Origin: Sesamum alatum
Lineage: Eukaryota > Streptophyta > Magnoliopsida > Lamiales > Pedaliaceae
Length of the DNA: 64,000 nucleotides
Direction of reading: 5' to 3'
NCBI GenBank assembly: GCA_034509735.1
Contig: JACGWO010000001.1
Span: forward strand, 35,343,966 to 35,407,965
Positions within the stretch are counted from its first letter, which is position 1; every line of letters begins with the position of its first letter. Below are positions 31,980 to 42,770 of this stretch, in pieces. Under the pieces are notes generated by a model. The model searched no databases. It was not told where the DNA came from and worked only from the letters and a program-made list of their open reading frames with translations. Both the position numbers and the translations under genes were made by a program.

Positions 31980-34388
31980 GGAGTTGTCCATTCGATATCT
32001 CTTTAGGACTTTCTCCATATACGAGTTTTGGGTGAGTCCTAACATCCTTTTAGATCTGTCCCTGACGATCTGGATGCCTAGGATGTAGGAGGCTTCACCC
32101 AAGTCCTTCATGGAAAACTGGGTTGACAACCATGCTTTTGTGTTTCCTAACATTCTAACGTCATTACCAATGATCAGAATATCATCCACATAAAGCACTA
32201 GGAACACTATTGAGCTCCCACTGACCTTCTTGTATACACAAGGGTCGGATTCGTTTTTGATGAAGTCATAACCCCGTATTACTTCATCAAAGTGAATGTT
32301 CCAACTTCGGGAGGCTTGTTTGAGGCCATAAATGGACTTCTGGAGACGATAGACTTTCTGTTCTTCTCCAGTGACCGTGAAACCCTGCGGCTGATCCGTA
32401 TAGATCTCTTCTTCAACGAAACCGTTGAGGAAGGCCGTTTTCACGTCCATCTGCCATATCTCATAGTCATACCATGCTGCTATGGCGAGCAGAATCCGAA
32501 TGGACTTAGCCATGGCTACTGGCGAGTAGGTATCCTCAAAATCGACCCCGGGTCGTTGAGTGTTTCCCTTAGCTACAAGCCTAGCCTTAAAGGTTGTGAC
32601 TTCTCCATCAACGCCAAGTTTGCGCTTGTAGACCCACTTACAGCCCACTGGCTTAACACCTTTCGGTGGATCTACGAGACTCCAAACTTGGTTCTCGCTC
32701 ATGGAGTCCATTTCGGCTTTCATGGCCTCAAGCCATTTCCCGGAGTCGATGTCAGACATCGCTTCTCCATACGTCTTAGGATCGTTATCCAAAAGATCGG
32801 TCGCACCAAGAAAGCCATATCTCACTGGAGGTCTGGACTGTCTAGTGGACCTACGGAGAACGGGAACGTCGGTGGTGACTGTGGGCGTTGACTGTATCGG
32901 AGCCGGTGGTTCAGGAATCGGGGCTGGCTGTTCCTGAGGCTGTCCTCCCTGCCTAGCATGTTGGACTTCTCGAGGTTGGTCAGCCCTTCGGCTATCTATC
33001 CTGAATCCTCTAAGTGAGGGTTCCACGGCCTCCTCTGATGGCTGGATTCCATCACTTGATTCTTCAAGGATCAGCTCATCAGGTTGGATATCCTCCGGGA
33101 AGCCTTGCTCCAAGAATACTGCATTTCTTGAAACAAACACCTTTTGTTCCAAGGGGTCATAAAAGTAATAACCCGCAGTTTCTTTAGTGTATCCAACGAA
33201 CCTGCATAAGCTAGATCTAGATTCTAACTTATCTCCCACTAACCTCTTGACGTATGCGGGGCTACCCCACACTTTCAAGTAGTTGTAGGATGCAGGCTTG
33301 TCGTGCCATATCTCATATGGCGTTTGGGTCAATGTACTAGTAGGCGCTAAATTCAATAATTTGGCCGCTGTCTCTAGTGCATAGCCCCAAAACGATAAGG
33401 ACAATTTGGTAAAACTCATCATGGACCGAACCATGTCCAACATGGTTCGATTCCTCCTTTCAGAGACACCATTTAACTGTGGTGTTCCTGGAGGCGTCCA
33501 TTCTGATATTATACCATGTTCTTTTAGATAATCTAGGAACTCCGTACTGAGGTATTCACCGCCTCGGTCCGACCGTAGGATTTTAATTTTGCAGTTGGTT
33601 TGGTTCTCCACTTCAAGTCTGAATTCTTTAAACCTCTCAAGAGCTTCAGACTTGTACCTCATCTGGTAAACATAACCATACCGTGAATGATCATCGGTGA
33701 AGGTTATGAAGTAGGAGAACCCACCTCGGGCCTGCGTCCTTAGTGGTCCACATACGTCTGTATGGACCAAGTCCAACAGACCTGTGGCAAGCCTGCTTTT
33801 TCCTACAAAGGGCTTCTTGGTCATTTTTCCTCTTAGACAGGACTCACAAGTTGGTAGATCGCTCAAGTACCCAACCTCTAGGTTCTTTGAGTCTACCAAC
33901 CTTTTCATCCTATCTTGGGATATGTGACCTAGCCTAGCGTGCCACAGACGTGCGTTCCCGTTATTATCTAATTTTCGTTTGTGTTGTGCATTAAGGACGA
34001 AATTCGTTTGTTGCAAGATATAGAGTCCGTTATGCAATGTACCAAGTAGATGAGCAATTCCACACCTCATCAAATAAAAGCAATTTTTATTGATTCTAAA
34101 CTCATAACCACTATTGTCCAACAATGGAATGGAAATGATGTTTTTAATCATACTGGGTACAAAATAAACTTGTTCTAAATCTATGCTAATACTGTCACTA
34201 ATCACTAGAGTGGCGGATCCTACTGCTTCTGCCGAGATGGCCTTGCCATTCCCAAGCTTCAGGATCATGTTCCCGCTACCCAGTTTTCTGCTTCTTTTCA
34301 ACACCTGCAAGTCATTGCAAATGTGAGCTCCACAGCCGGTATCTAATACCCAAGAGGCAGAACTAGTGACCATATTAACCTCAATCAC
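31980..34388 (-). pseudogene. CopB-3 protease, integrase and RT: 803-codon open frame
   Basis: The longest open frame in the window. On the minus strand it has the protease DTG at about residue 16, GAG-pre-integrase WHARLGHIS near 150, the integrase core (HTDVCGPL, SDRGGEY, PQLNGVSERRN), a Gln/Pro-rich linker, and reverse transcriptase with DVKTAFLNG and YVDD at 32181-32192 (residue 733). The frame continues upstream through the zinc knuckle to about 34525, where a frameshift separates it from gag. It ends at the solo LTR; the rest of pol is at 29744-29969 and 17747-18275. Each piece is well kept, so the insertions, not slow decay, did most of the damage. Confidence 0.92.
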
Positions 34389-35257
34389 ATATATACCTTG
34401 GCTCGAGAAGAGTTTGGGGCACTCTCTCTTCCAATGCCCTTTCTCACGACAGTTGATACATACGTCATATGCCTTTGACTGTTGCTTGGAGACAACCTTT
34501 CCCTTTCCTTTGCCTTTCCCTCTTTGGCAATGGGAACACTCTTAGTGTTCGTAGCTGCTTTGACGGCCTTTCCCTTCCCTTTCTTCTTCTTCCAACGTCC
34601 GGCACCCTTGCCTTTCGTATTAGAAGTCGAAGCACCTCCAAACAACACCGAAGGCGTGGACTTCTTAGTCGTTGCCTCGTATTGCACCAACATATTGATC
34701 AACTCATGAATGCCCTTCTCAAGTGCGTTCATGTTGTAGTTGACGATAAATTGGTCAAAGGAGGGTGGGAGTGACTGAAGGATCACATCTCTGTACGTTT
34801 CATTATCGAGACCTGACTTTAGGTCCTCGAGCTTTTCCACCACGGTAAGCATTTTAACCCCGTGCTCTTGTACAGAGGATCCTTCTGTCATTTTAGTTCC
34901 AAAGATTGCCTTGGTCGCGACATACCTAGTATGCCGGTCCGGGACTGCATAGCAATCCTTAAGGCGAGCCATGATGGAAGGGACATCGTCTAGCCTTTCA
35001 TATTGCTTCTGAATCTCCTTGGCCATCGAAGCAAGTATGACGCTACGGACCTTACGGTTATCCTTATGCCAAGTCTCGAACGTCTCACGTTCTTTTGGCG
35101 TGGATCCTTCCGGTAAGGTCCTAGGGAGAGGCTCGTCCATGACGTAGCCTTGGTTCTCGTAATCTAGGACTATCCTGAGATTGCGCAACCAGTCGTTGTA
35201 GTTTGTTCCATTGAATTTGTTTGTCTCAAGAATGGTGGAAAGTGGGTTCTTAGACAT
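34385..35257 (-). pseudogene. CopB-3 gag, frameshifted before the zinc knuckle
   Basis: A 290-codon frame starting MSKNPLSTILETNKFNG. The gag domain (VVEKLEDLKSGL, LQSLPPSFDQFIV, HELINMLVQYEATT) is intact and followed by a Lys/Gly-rich linker. Near 34525 the frame slips: the zinc knuckle (CINC...GHWKREC) is readable only in the pol frame, and gag runs on out of frame to 34385. It is similar to CopA gag along its length. A programmed shift is possible, but no other copy supports one, so a mutation is likelier. Confidence 0.88.
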
Positions 35258-36820
35258 TTTAAAATCTACATTTTAGAAAACAGCGTGCGATCAGCAGAAA
35301 ATAAAAGACGGTGGTTTGATAAAATTAATTAAATGCATGGACTTTAGTCATTTAATCCTCCCACTATTTATATGAAAACACGGTACTCTCTAACGTGGTT
35401 TTCGAGAAATCCTTTCCAAGTGGGCTTGGGATCCACAGCGATTTTTCCCATACCCCGCTTTTACGATTCGCATGGAAAAGATCCTGTGGGAGGTATTCCA
35501 TACCATTCTCGTTCCACGAGATTCCCAAGATTATTGCCTCACCCTTTCACATGATCCCGAGGACTCCAAGCGAATCATGTTAATTGGGCGTTAGACCCAA
35601 CCCAATCGACCGAGCCACGGACCCACTGGTACCCCACGACTCGTGAGACAGGTAGCAGCAGCCCGCTTTTCGTTCATAACATAATGCAGCTTCCTTTAAG
35701 TACAATGACGTGCCATGACTCGTGAGACCACGCTATTGACCTAAAGCAGCTTCCTCACTATGCCATGGATTGGAAGGCATGGACAAACTCCTAGAGTTCA
35801 TGTCCACTTTGTCTACGGTCTAATATTTTGACATTGGTCCAACCAATGTGAGAGTAAGTAATGACCGAGATCTCAAATAAATAAATATCTACACATACAT
35901 CCATAATGCGTAAATAAACCATTCATAGCAGTTATATGATAAATAAACAACCCATTCATCCATCATCATAACCACATGCAAAATTAAAGCCTAGCACGCC
36001 CCTGTTGGATGATCACGAGCCCGAATCCTATGCGATCCACTGAGCCCGCAGTGGATCTATGGTCAATCTAGGGTTGGTCCTATACTATTACATTAATAGT
36101 AACCCAATCATCATGCTGATGGGCCTTGGTCTCTTTTTCTCTTTCTTCACTTCATGGAAAACTCCAAGGGACCTCCCGTCTGGGCTCTCCATGTGGTCCT
36201 TCCTTCTTCTCCATCAATTACAAAAATAGAAACCTCACTCCTAGTCTACTCTTATTACATATTAAAAATAGAAACCCCAGCGAAAACCCGGGGGGAGTAC
36301 ATAAGGAGGGAGGTAGAATGCCTTATTATTCCAAGGCAACTAGAAAGAGAGAAGGAGAAAGCAGTAAAAGAGGCACACAGGCCCAACAGAAAATAAACCA
36401 TACATTCGGTCTAGGGCTCGCGATCATCCATTTCCATCCAACACACATAATCACATGATCCAATCATATAATTACAAAATACCAACAACATATGATTTCC
36501 AATCATAAATATCCAAAAACTAATAAATGAATATGTGCACAACGAGTGAAAAAATAAAACACAAATATTGGTAATATTATTTTTCTCGTTTTAGGAAAAC
36601 CTTTCCTCATTATTTTAAGTAAAATAACCCCGGGATTCCAAATCCAATTTTTTTTACACCTAAAATAATGTCTTTTAGAAAATAGGCATAATTGAACCAA
36701 AAACGATTTTTCAGAATTAATTCAAAATTAAAACTAAAAATAATTAAAAAAATTAAAAGGAAAAATACTGCTACGGTTTTAAAACCCTAGCAGCAGCAGC
36801 TGCCGCCGCCCCTGCGCGCG

Positions 36821-37197
36821 CGCAGGCCCCTTACCTGCGTGCGCGCGCGCCTGGCCGGCAGCGCGCTGCGCGGCCTGGCATGCCGGCAGGCTGCCGCACG
36901 CGCAGGCTCCCTTGCCTTGCGCGCGCGCTGGCCTGCTGGCTGCCGGCCGTGCCGTGCGCAGTGCGCGCACAGACGCGCACTGGGCACGCCTGCCGGGTGC
37001 GCGCGCGCAGACTCCTTCGTCTGCATGCGCGCGCGCCTGGCGGCGCTGCCCAGAGCCCGTCCGCGCGCGGACTTGCAGGCGCGCGCGCAGACACCCTTGT
37101 CTGCGTGTGCGCGCGCCTGGAGGCGCTGCCTTCCTGGCTGCGCGCTGCCTCCGCGCGACCGGCAAGGCGGGCGCGCGTAGGCCTCCCTTGCCTGCGC
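36821..37197 (-). repeat. GC-rich array of five spaced hairpins
   Basis: Five stems lie about 80-105 bp apart: 36821-36839 (CGCAGG/CCTGCG), 36901-36921 (CGCAGGC with a bulged partner), 37007-37024 (GCAGAC/GTCTGC), 37086-37105 (CGCAGAC/GTCTGCG) and 37175-37197 (GCGTAGGC/GCCTGCGC). Loops share a CCTT core. Runs of alternating GC (gcgcgcgc) follow most of them. This looks like a degenerate minisatellite in which pairing has been kept. Confidence 0.7.
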
Positions 37198-37463
37198 GCG
37201 TCTGCCCTGCCGGCAGCGTGCGACTACGCGCGGCCAGTCCTCCCGGTTGGTCGGCTGCGTCGTTTCTCGTTTTTCGTTCAATTTTCCACCCCGTTTCCCA
37301 AAAAAAACAGAAAAAATACCAACATTCAGAAATTCATACGAATTAAAAGCAATAACATCGACACGCTTAAAATAAAGAACAATCAAGATTTAATATAAAA
37401 CATGCCAATATCACGTTTCATGCTTATAACGCACATAAACCCTAGGCCTATACACCGAACCGG

Positions 37464-37475
37464 GCTCTGATACCA
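37464..37475 (-). other. CopB-3 primer binding site (tRNA-iMet)
   Basis: The complement of TGGTATCAGAGC stands one base from the LTR edge (TGAAAG at 37477). Confidence 0.93.
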
Positions 37476-37476
37476 C

Positions 37477-38916
37477 TGAAAGAAATCGGTGGATCGTCCC
37501 GGGAATTGCGCGAATGCGGAAGCGCGATAAAAATAAATTTACAAAAATAAAAGGCATGCTTTTAATTGAAAAGAACATGCTCAAGGGGTGTGCCCTTGAG
37601 GTTCCCGGGCGTTCGGTGTATCTCATGATCATAAAACAATAAAGAAATCATGGAGGCCATAGAGTTGAAAATTAAAGAGGGACGAAAATCTTAAAACGAG
37701 ACCTACCCGTTGTCGTTTTCGTCTTCAACTGCTACTCGCGTTGTTCCCCGTTTTGCACCAAGACCTCGTTCTTGAGATCCTCCAAATCGTGACACACGAT
37801 CCACCCACGTATTCTTGCGCGTCGTGCTAGCAACGAACAAGTATTATTTTGGAGAGGATAGATCAACCACGCGTTATGAATTAACGGGATCGATCTTCCT
37901 TAGTTCAATTGTTCCAAGAACAAAAGAACAAGAAAAATAATATTTTCTTGGTGAGAGAGAGAGAGGGGCGGACGAGAGAGGAGAGGAGAGAGTGTGTGTT
38001 GTGTGTGTGTTTTCAAGAATCATCATCTTATAAATGTTGGAAGCTAGAGGTTTATATAGAGGAAGAGTTTAATCCTCTTTAAACTCAAACTCTAAGTAAC
38101 CTAATTTGACTAGGATTTTGACCTAGTCAAAGTCCTAGTCAAACTAGTGTTTGACATAGTCAAACAATCCTAGCCTTCCATCTCCCCTTTCCATCTCAAC
38201 CGTTGATTTTAATTTAATGGAATATTTAAATCCTATTAAATATTCCAAAAGGCTAAAAGAATAAATATAATATAATAAATAAATATTATTATTTATTCTA
38301 AGCCCATTAAATCAACCCTTTTAATAAATCCTATTTATTAATTTAATTCCCTTTATCAAATAGAAGGAATTAATTTCTCCAAGAAAATATAGGACCCGAT
38401 TAAATCTAATTTAATCATTCCTTTACTCCAATATTTAATTCCAAATTAAATACTAAGTGTGTGTTGGATAGTGTGTGACTCTTTAGGTTCACCATTCAGC
38501 TAGACTTGGTCGGATTCCTAGAATTCGTCTGTTACCATGGGTGGCCATCTAGCAACGGTCCATGGCACTAGAGACTAGGTGAAATATTCGGGGATGAACA
38601 TTTAGGCTCTAACAGTACACTTGTCCTTCTGTCTTCGGTCTCATCACTTAGAGTCTAGGACACGGAAAAAGCAGGTACCCATTTTGGACCTAAGTGTCGG
38701 TCTGTCCTTACTAAACGCCGCAAGGGAAACCTTTCCCTTCTGTTCAGTCACTGTGGCCACAGATTTCAAGGACAAGACACAGAGCATACATGAGACTCAA
38801 CTGTCAATACCTTTTGACAGGAGACAGATCGTTTCTTGGAAACTACTGCCAAAATTGTCTAGACATAGGTTACATATTCCTGCCAAAATTGCCTCACATG
38901 GTCACTTATTCTAACA
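37477..38916 (-). mobile_element. CopB-3 5' LTR with internal deletion (1,440 bp)
   Basis: It matches 15748-17746, but about 560 bp corresponding to 17119-17680 are gone: the join is at about 38850, where GAAACTACTG runs into CCAAAATTGTCTAGAC. The ends are intact. By eye the remaining sequence differs at few places from the 3' LTR, pointing to a fairly recent insertion. Confidence 0.92.
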
Positions 38917-39440
38917 ATCGAGGACGTCGACTTGACCCCTCCCTTGAGGCCTTCTACTCTTTCTTTACAGTTAGGAAGGTTCCTAACGACTCCTATTTCT
39001 ACTCTTTCTTTACAGTTAGGAAGGTTCCTAACGACTCCTATTTCTACTTTTACCCCTGAGGGCGGTGCTTCTTCGAAAGGTCCCTGGAAAGAGAAATTCT
39101 TATACATAAAAGACCTAGCCTAGGGGTTGACGGCTCGTTGGGGGTAGCCTGGGCGTTCTCCACCTGCTCGGGCTAGGGACCCCCCTGGCATCTCAAATCG
39201 CCACGAAGGGCGCTCCTCCAGCCCTCATGAGGGCAGCGCCTCTAAACATCCCCAGGACGGTGAAGTTGACCCACCGCGCTATGGAGTAGGAAAAGGCCTT
39301 TTCACTTATGGGACGAACATGCAAGGGGACATTTCATCCTTCTGGGATGCTGCTGACTACGACCTCGCCCACAAAAAATCGAGGGACCTAGTGAGCCCTT
39401 ATGACCTAACGCGCCTCGGCGCCCTTTCCAGTGGCCCTCT
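38917..39440 (+). pseudogene. GypG gag-like region, continued
   Basis: It resumes the host sequence split at 15747. Frames read DPSLEAFYSFF, YFYFYPEGGASSKGPWKEKFLYIKD and later GDISSFWDAADYDL, the pattern of the C-terminal half of PF04195-like proteins (phe/tyr-rich segment, then KGWK..FF-like WKEKFLY). A 45-bp in-frame tandem duplication (38952-38996 and 38997-39041) repeats fifteen codons. Several frames are needed to read it, so it is not functional. It ends where a CopA LTR fragment begins. Confidence 0.55.
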
Positions 39441-39699
39441 TGAAAGACAAGCGGATCCGCCCGGGAGCGCGAGCGGAAGCGAGAAAAGCGAGAAAATTGC
39501 GTATAAATTAAATCAAATCTAATTTAAAATACGAATCCCAAGGGGTGTACCCTTGGGTGCTCAACCGGGCGTTCGATGTAAGATGTGTAAATATTGGAAT
39601 TGAATATTTAACACATAGGGCATAGATAAATATAAATAATCAATCAAAGCGTAATAAACTGTTACTTTTGATTGTTTAGCGTATGCTCCCGGCTATTAG
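39441..39699 (-). mobile_element. CopA LTR fragment, 3' end
   Basis: It starts exactly at an LTR terminus (TGAAAGACAAGCGG) and matches about 260 bp of the CopA LTR 3' end, including H1- and H2-like stems. It then stops inside the LTR near GGCTATTAG, where CopD begins. The rest of this element was lost by a deletion joining it to CopD. Confidence 0.88.
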
Positions 39700-40760
39700 A
39701 TTGGAATTGGGTACTTTTGATTAAAATAACCCCATATCCGTCGTACCTCTAAGATAGTAATGTATATGCTTAATTCCATTCCAATGCCTTCGCGGGATAA
39801 GAACTATATCTTGCTAATAAATTAACAACAAATTTTATATATGGTCTTGTATGGTTAGCAAGATACATTAGTGCTCCAATTGCACTAAGATATGGTACTT
39901 CAGGACCAAGAAGTTCTTCATCTTCTTCTCGAGGTCTAAAAGGATCCTTTTTCACATATAATGATCTTACAACCATTGGGATGCTCAATGGATGTGATTT
40001 GTCCATACAGTATCGCTTTAACACCTTAGCAATGTAAGCTTCTTGATACACAAGAATCTCATTCTCCAAATGTTCAACTTGCAACCCAAGACAATAGTTT
40101 GCTCTTCCTAAATCTTTCATCTCAAATTCCTTTTTAAGCAGTTTATAGCTTTTGGAAGCTCTTTTGGAGTTCCAATAATGTTTAAGTCGTCAGCATAAAC
40201 TACAATTATAATGATTTCAGTCATATCTTCTCATGAAAGTACATGGACAAATGGGATCATTTTTATATCATTCTTTCAACAAGTGATCAACGAGACGATT
40301 ATACCATATTCATCCAGATTGTATCAACCCATAAGGGACTTATTTAATTTAATAGAATAATATTCTCAAGAACCTGAATTATATGCTTCGGGCAAATGAA
40401 ATCCTTCAGGGAATTTCATATAAGTATCATTATCAAGTAAGCTATATAAATAGGTTGTAACGACATCCAATAGACGCAAATTGAGTCCTTCTTTTACTAC
40501 CAGACTAATTAAGTACAGAAAAGTAGTTGCATCCACCACAAGAGAGTAAGTCTCTTAATAGTCAATACCGAGTCTTTGTGAAAACCTTTGAGCAACAAGT
40601 CTTGCTTTATATCTGACAATTTCACCTTGCTCATTTCGTTTTCGCACAAATACCCATTTATATCCCATTGACTTTACATCTTCAGGTGTATGGACTATAG
40701 GTCCACAAACCTTTCGATGTGCAAGCGAGTTTAATTATGACTCAATTGTGTCTTTCCATT
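39700..40760 (-). pseudogene. CopD reverse transcriptase and start of RNase H
   Basis: The N-terminal RT motif [20 protein letters not shown] is readable at about 40560-40680. The active-site box is YADD (40186-40197), where plant copia usually has YVDD. The C-terminal part (39770-40120) reads MKDLGRANYCLGLQVEHLEN, then PYLSAIGALMYLANHTRP. It passes into RNase H (WNGIKHI-like) and stops at 39700. Stops and frameshifts interrupt it between 40200 and 40560. Confidence 0.8.
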
Positions 40761-41239
40761 TTGGCCAATCATTTCTTTGTCTGCATTCCTGAATAGCCTT
40801 TCCTTCATGATCCTTATTATCATTTATTACAATGCTAAACTATATGCTAAAATATCGTCGACGATGACTTCATTTCGGTTCCAACATATTCCATTCAGGA
40901 CATAATTTATAGAGATCTCTTCATTTTCATGAATTTTAGGTACCTGAGTTCTTTTACAACTGACATATTAATTATGCCTAGAGACTCTTCGGAAGTTATA
41001 TCCTCGATTTGGCCATCTTGATTCATAACTCCTTTTCTTTCTCGAGGATTTTTATCTTTGGAACTGATAGGCCTATCTCGCTTCGGGCATGCTTTAGGCT
41101 CATTTGGAATATTAACGTGTCCGATAAGGACATCAATTTTTATCGGAGCATTAGCGGCTGGAACATGAGATTTAGTTACTCGTTTTGGATCAGTAAATGC
41201 ATCTGGCAATTGATTTGCTAGACTTTGCAAATGAATTAT

Positions 41240-42331
41240 CTTTTGAACTTCCAGTTCACTTTAATTAGTACGAGGATCAAGAAGAGATAATTATAATTTA
41301 TTCAAACTAATTTTATTTTCCAGCTGCTTACTCTCTCCTCCTAATGTTGGGAAAACAGATTCATCAAAATGACAATCGGTGAATCAAGCTGTAAATAAGT
41401 CTCCTGTAAATGGTTCAAGATACTATACTATGGAAGGAAACTCATATCCAACATAAAGTCCCAATCTCCGTTGAGGACCCATCTTAGTTCGTTGTGGTGG
41501 AGCAATTGGAACATATACCGCACAGCCAAAAACTTTTACATGGAAAATATTACGTTCCTGACCAAAAATCAATTATAGGGGAAAGGATTTGTGATAACTT
41601 GTTAGCCTAATGCGAATTAGTGTTGCTGCATGTAAAATAGCATGTCCGCAACAAGAAATGGGAAGTTTTGATCTCATACGCTATGGTCTTGCAATTAATT
41701 GCAGACGCTTCATGACTGATTCTGCAAGACCATTCTGTGTATGAACATGTGCTACAGGATATTCAACATCAATTCTAATAGACATACAATACTCATTGAA
41801 AGTTTGAGAAGTGAATTCTTCCAGCATTATCAAGGCGTATTTTCTTAATTGGATAATCAGGAAAATATGCTCGTAATCTGATTAATTGAGCAAGCAATCT
41901 CTCAAGTGTCAGGTTGCGAGGTGACAACGAAGGCACATGTGACCATCTAGTTGATGCGTTAAAAATCATGAAATATCGAAATGATCCACATGGCAGGTGG
42001 ATTGGTCCACAAATATCGCCTTGTATATATTCCAGAAATGTGAGAGATTCATTCTCTATTTTTGCTGGTGATGGTAGAATAATTAACTTTCCTCGAGAAC
42101 AGGCAACACATGAGAAATCATTGGATTAATGAAGTTGTTGGTTCATCAATTATTTTTTGCATTATAATTATCTGGGATGGCCCAACCGGTCATGCCAAAC
42201 AACAAACCTATTATAATTGTAAACTTATGATTTACGATAACATGGGTTTCAATTGTTCTAATATATGTAGAGTACAAACTAGAAGAAAATATCTGTAATT
42301 TTTTCAGTACGCATTTATTCCCCGAGATCAC
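41240..42331 (-). pseudogene. CopD GAG-pre-integrase and integrase
   Basis: Readable pieces on the minus strand: GAG-pre-integrase, shifted at the WHDRLGHP motif (42146-42331, ends GMTGWAIP); integrase core LLAQLIRLRAYFPDYPIKKIRLDN (41830-41910, shown in parts); VAHVHTQNGLAES (about 41725-41765) containing the catalytic Glu region; and the C-terminal YVPIAPPQRTKMGPQRRLG (about 41450-41520). Stops separate the pieces. Confidence 0.75.
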
Positions 42332-42429
42332 ACTTGTGATATAGAGATACTCAATACCTCTTGATTTCTTGTCCCAGTATGATATCCATTTCGGCGGATA
42401 TCCTTAAAGCTTAGAAGGTTTCTTCGAGA

Positions 42430-42770
42430 CTTGGTGGAATAAAGTACATCATTAATATAAAATTGTGCTTCACTGTGTAACAATTATAAGGTCTTCCCAA
42501 GCCCTCAATTATCTTTGCACTACTGGATATAGTACTAACATTACCTTCTTGCTTTACTAAATAAGAGAAGTACTTTTATCTCTAAGTGTTGTGTGAGTTG
42601 TGGCACAATCAGAGAGATACATATCTTCATTATTTACGTTAATACTAACCAACAACCAGAGAGACGCATATCTTCATTATTGATGTTAATTAACTAACCA
42701 ACAACCAGAGAGACGCATATCTTCATTACTGACATTAATGCTAGCCAATTGGATACTCATTCTTGATTAA
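42430..42770 (-). pseudogene. CopD protease region with triplicated segment
   Basis: The minus strand reads NVNNEDMYLSDCATTHTTL near 42560-42640, matching the copia protease D-S-A-T-T-H-T active site (here DCATTHT), then NVSTIS...KIIEGLG. Upstream the NNEDM segment occurs three times in a row (plus-strand 42611-42747), with copies 47 and 49 bp apart, so the repeats are out of frame with each other. Confidence 0.65.
42611..42747 (-). repeat. three tandem copies of a 47-49-bp unit
   Basis: Copies begin at 42611, 42658 and 42707 with AGAGAGAYRCATATCTTCAT and end in ACCAACAACC (the last is shorter). They differ at several bases, so the triplication is not very recent. Confidence 0.85.

Larger units (their letters stand above)
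35258..37476 (-). other. CopB-3 leader (2.2 kb)
   Basis: It lies between the primer site and gag on the minus strand. It shares with CopA leaders the two CACGACTCGTG-type motifs (35633-35649; 35712-35728 with one change) and the hairpin at 36034-36057 (perfect 9-bp stem, same loop). It differs by a ~450-bp GC-rich array (about 36790-37250) in an otherwise AT-rich context. Confidence 0.8.
15748..38916 (-). mobile_element. CopB-3, complete copia element with nested insertions
   Basis: On the minus strand the order is 5' LTR (38916-37477), primer site, leader, gag, pol (in three pieces), polypurine tract and 3' LTR (17746-15748). Flanks TTCGA (15743-15747) and ATCGA (38917-38921) match at four of five bases, fitting a decayed 5-bp target duplication. 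The host gag-like domain resumes on the far side. Two insertions split it: a CopA compound (18276-29743) and a CopA solo LTR (29970-31979). Without them CopB-3 is about 9.7 kb. It is the best-preserved coding copy in the window. Confidence 0.9.

Noticed and set aside
34500..34560. Programmed frameshift between gag and pol in CopB-3.
   Set aside because: Related CopA copies read gag, zinc knuckle and protease in one frame, and there is no clear slippery heptamer, so a simple mutation is likelier.
36827..36840. A strong splice-donor-like word (CAG|GTAAGG on the minus strand) in the leader hairpin array.
   Set aside because: Only one of the five repeat units has it and no matching acceptor could be recognised, so a spliced leader is not supported.
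36821..37197. Spaced repeats that might suggest a CRISPR array.
   Set aside because: The repeats are imperfect, each is itself a hairpin, the spacers are GC-rich relatives of the repeats, and the sequence is a plant retrotransposon leader.
36787..37398. Long open frames on both strands in the GC-rich CopB leader.
   Set aside because: GC-rich repeats contain few stop codons. Several frames are open at once and the products are Arg/Ala/Cys low complexity.
39441..39699. 3' LTR of CopD.
   Set aside because: The sequence is plainly the CopA LTR end and is unrelated to CopD.
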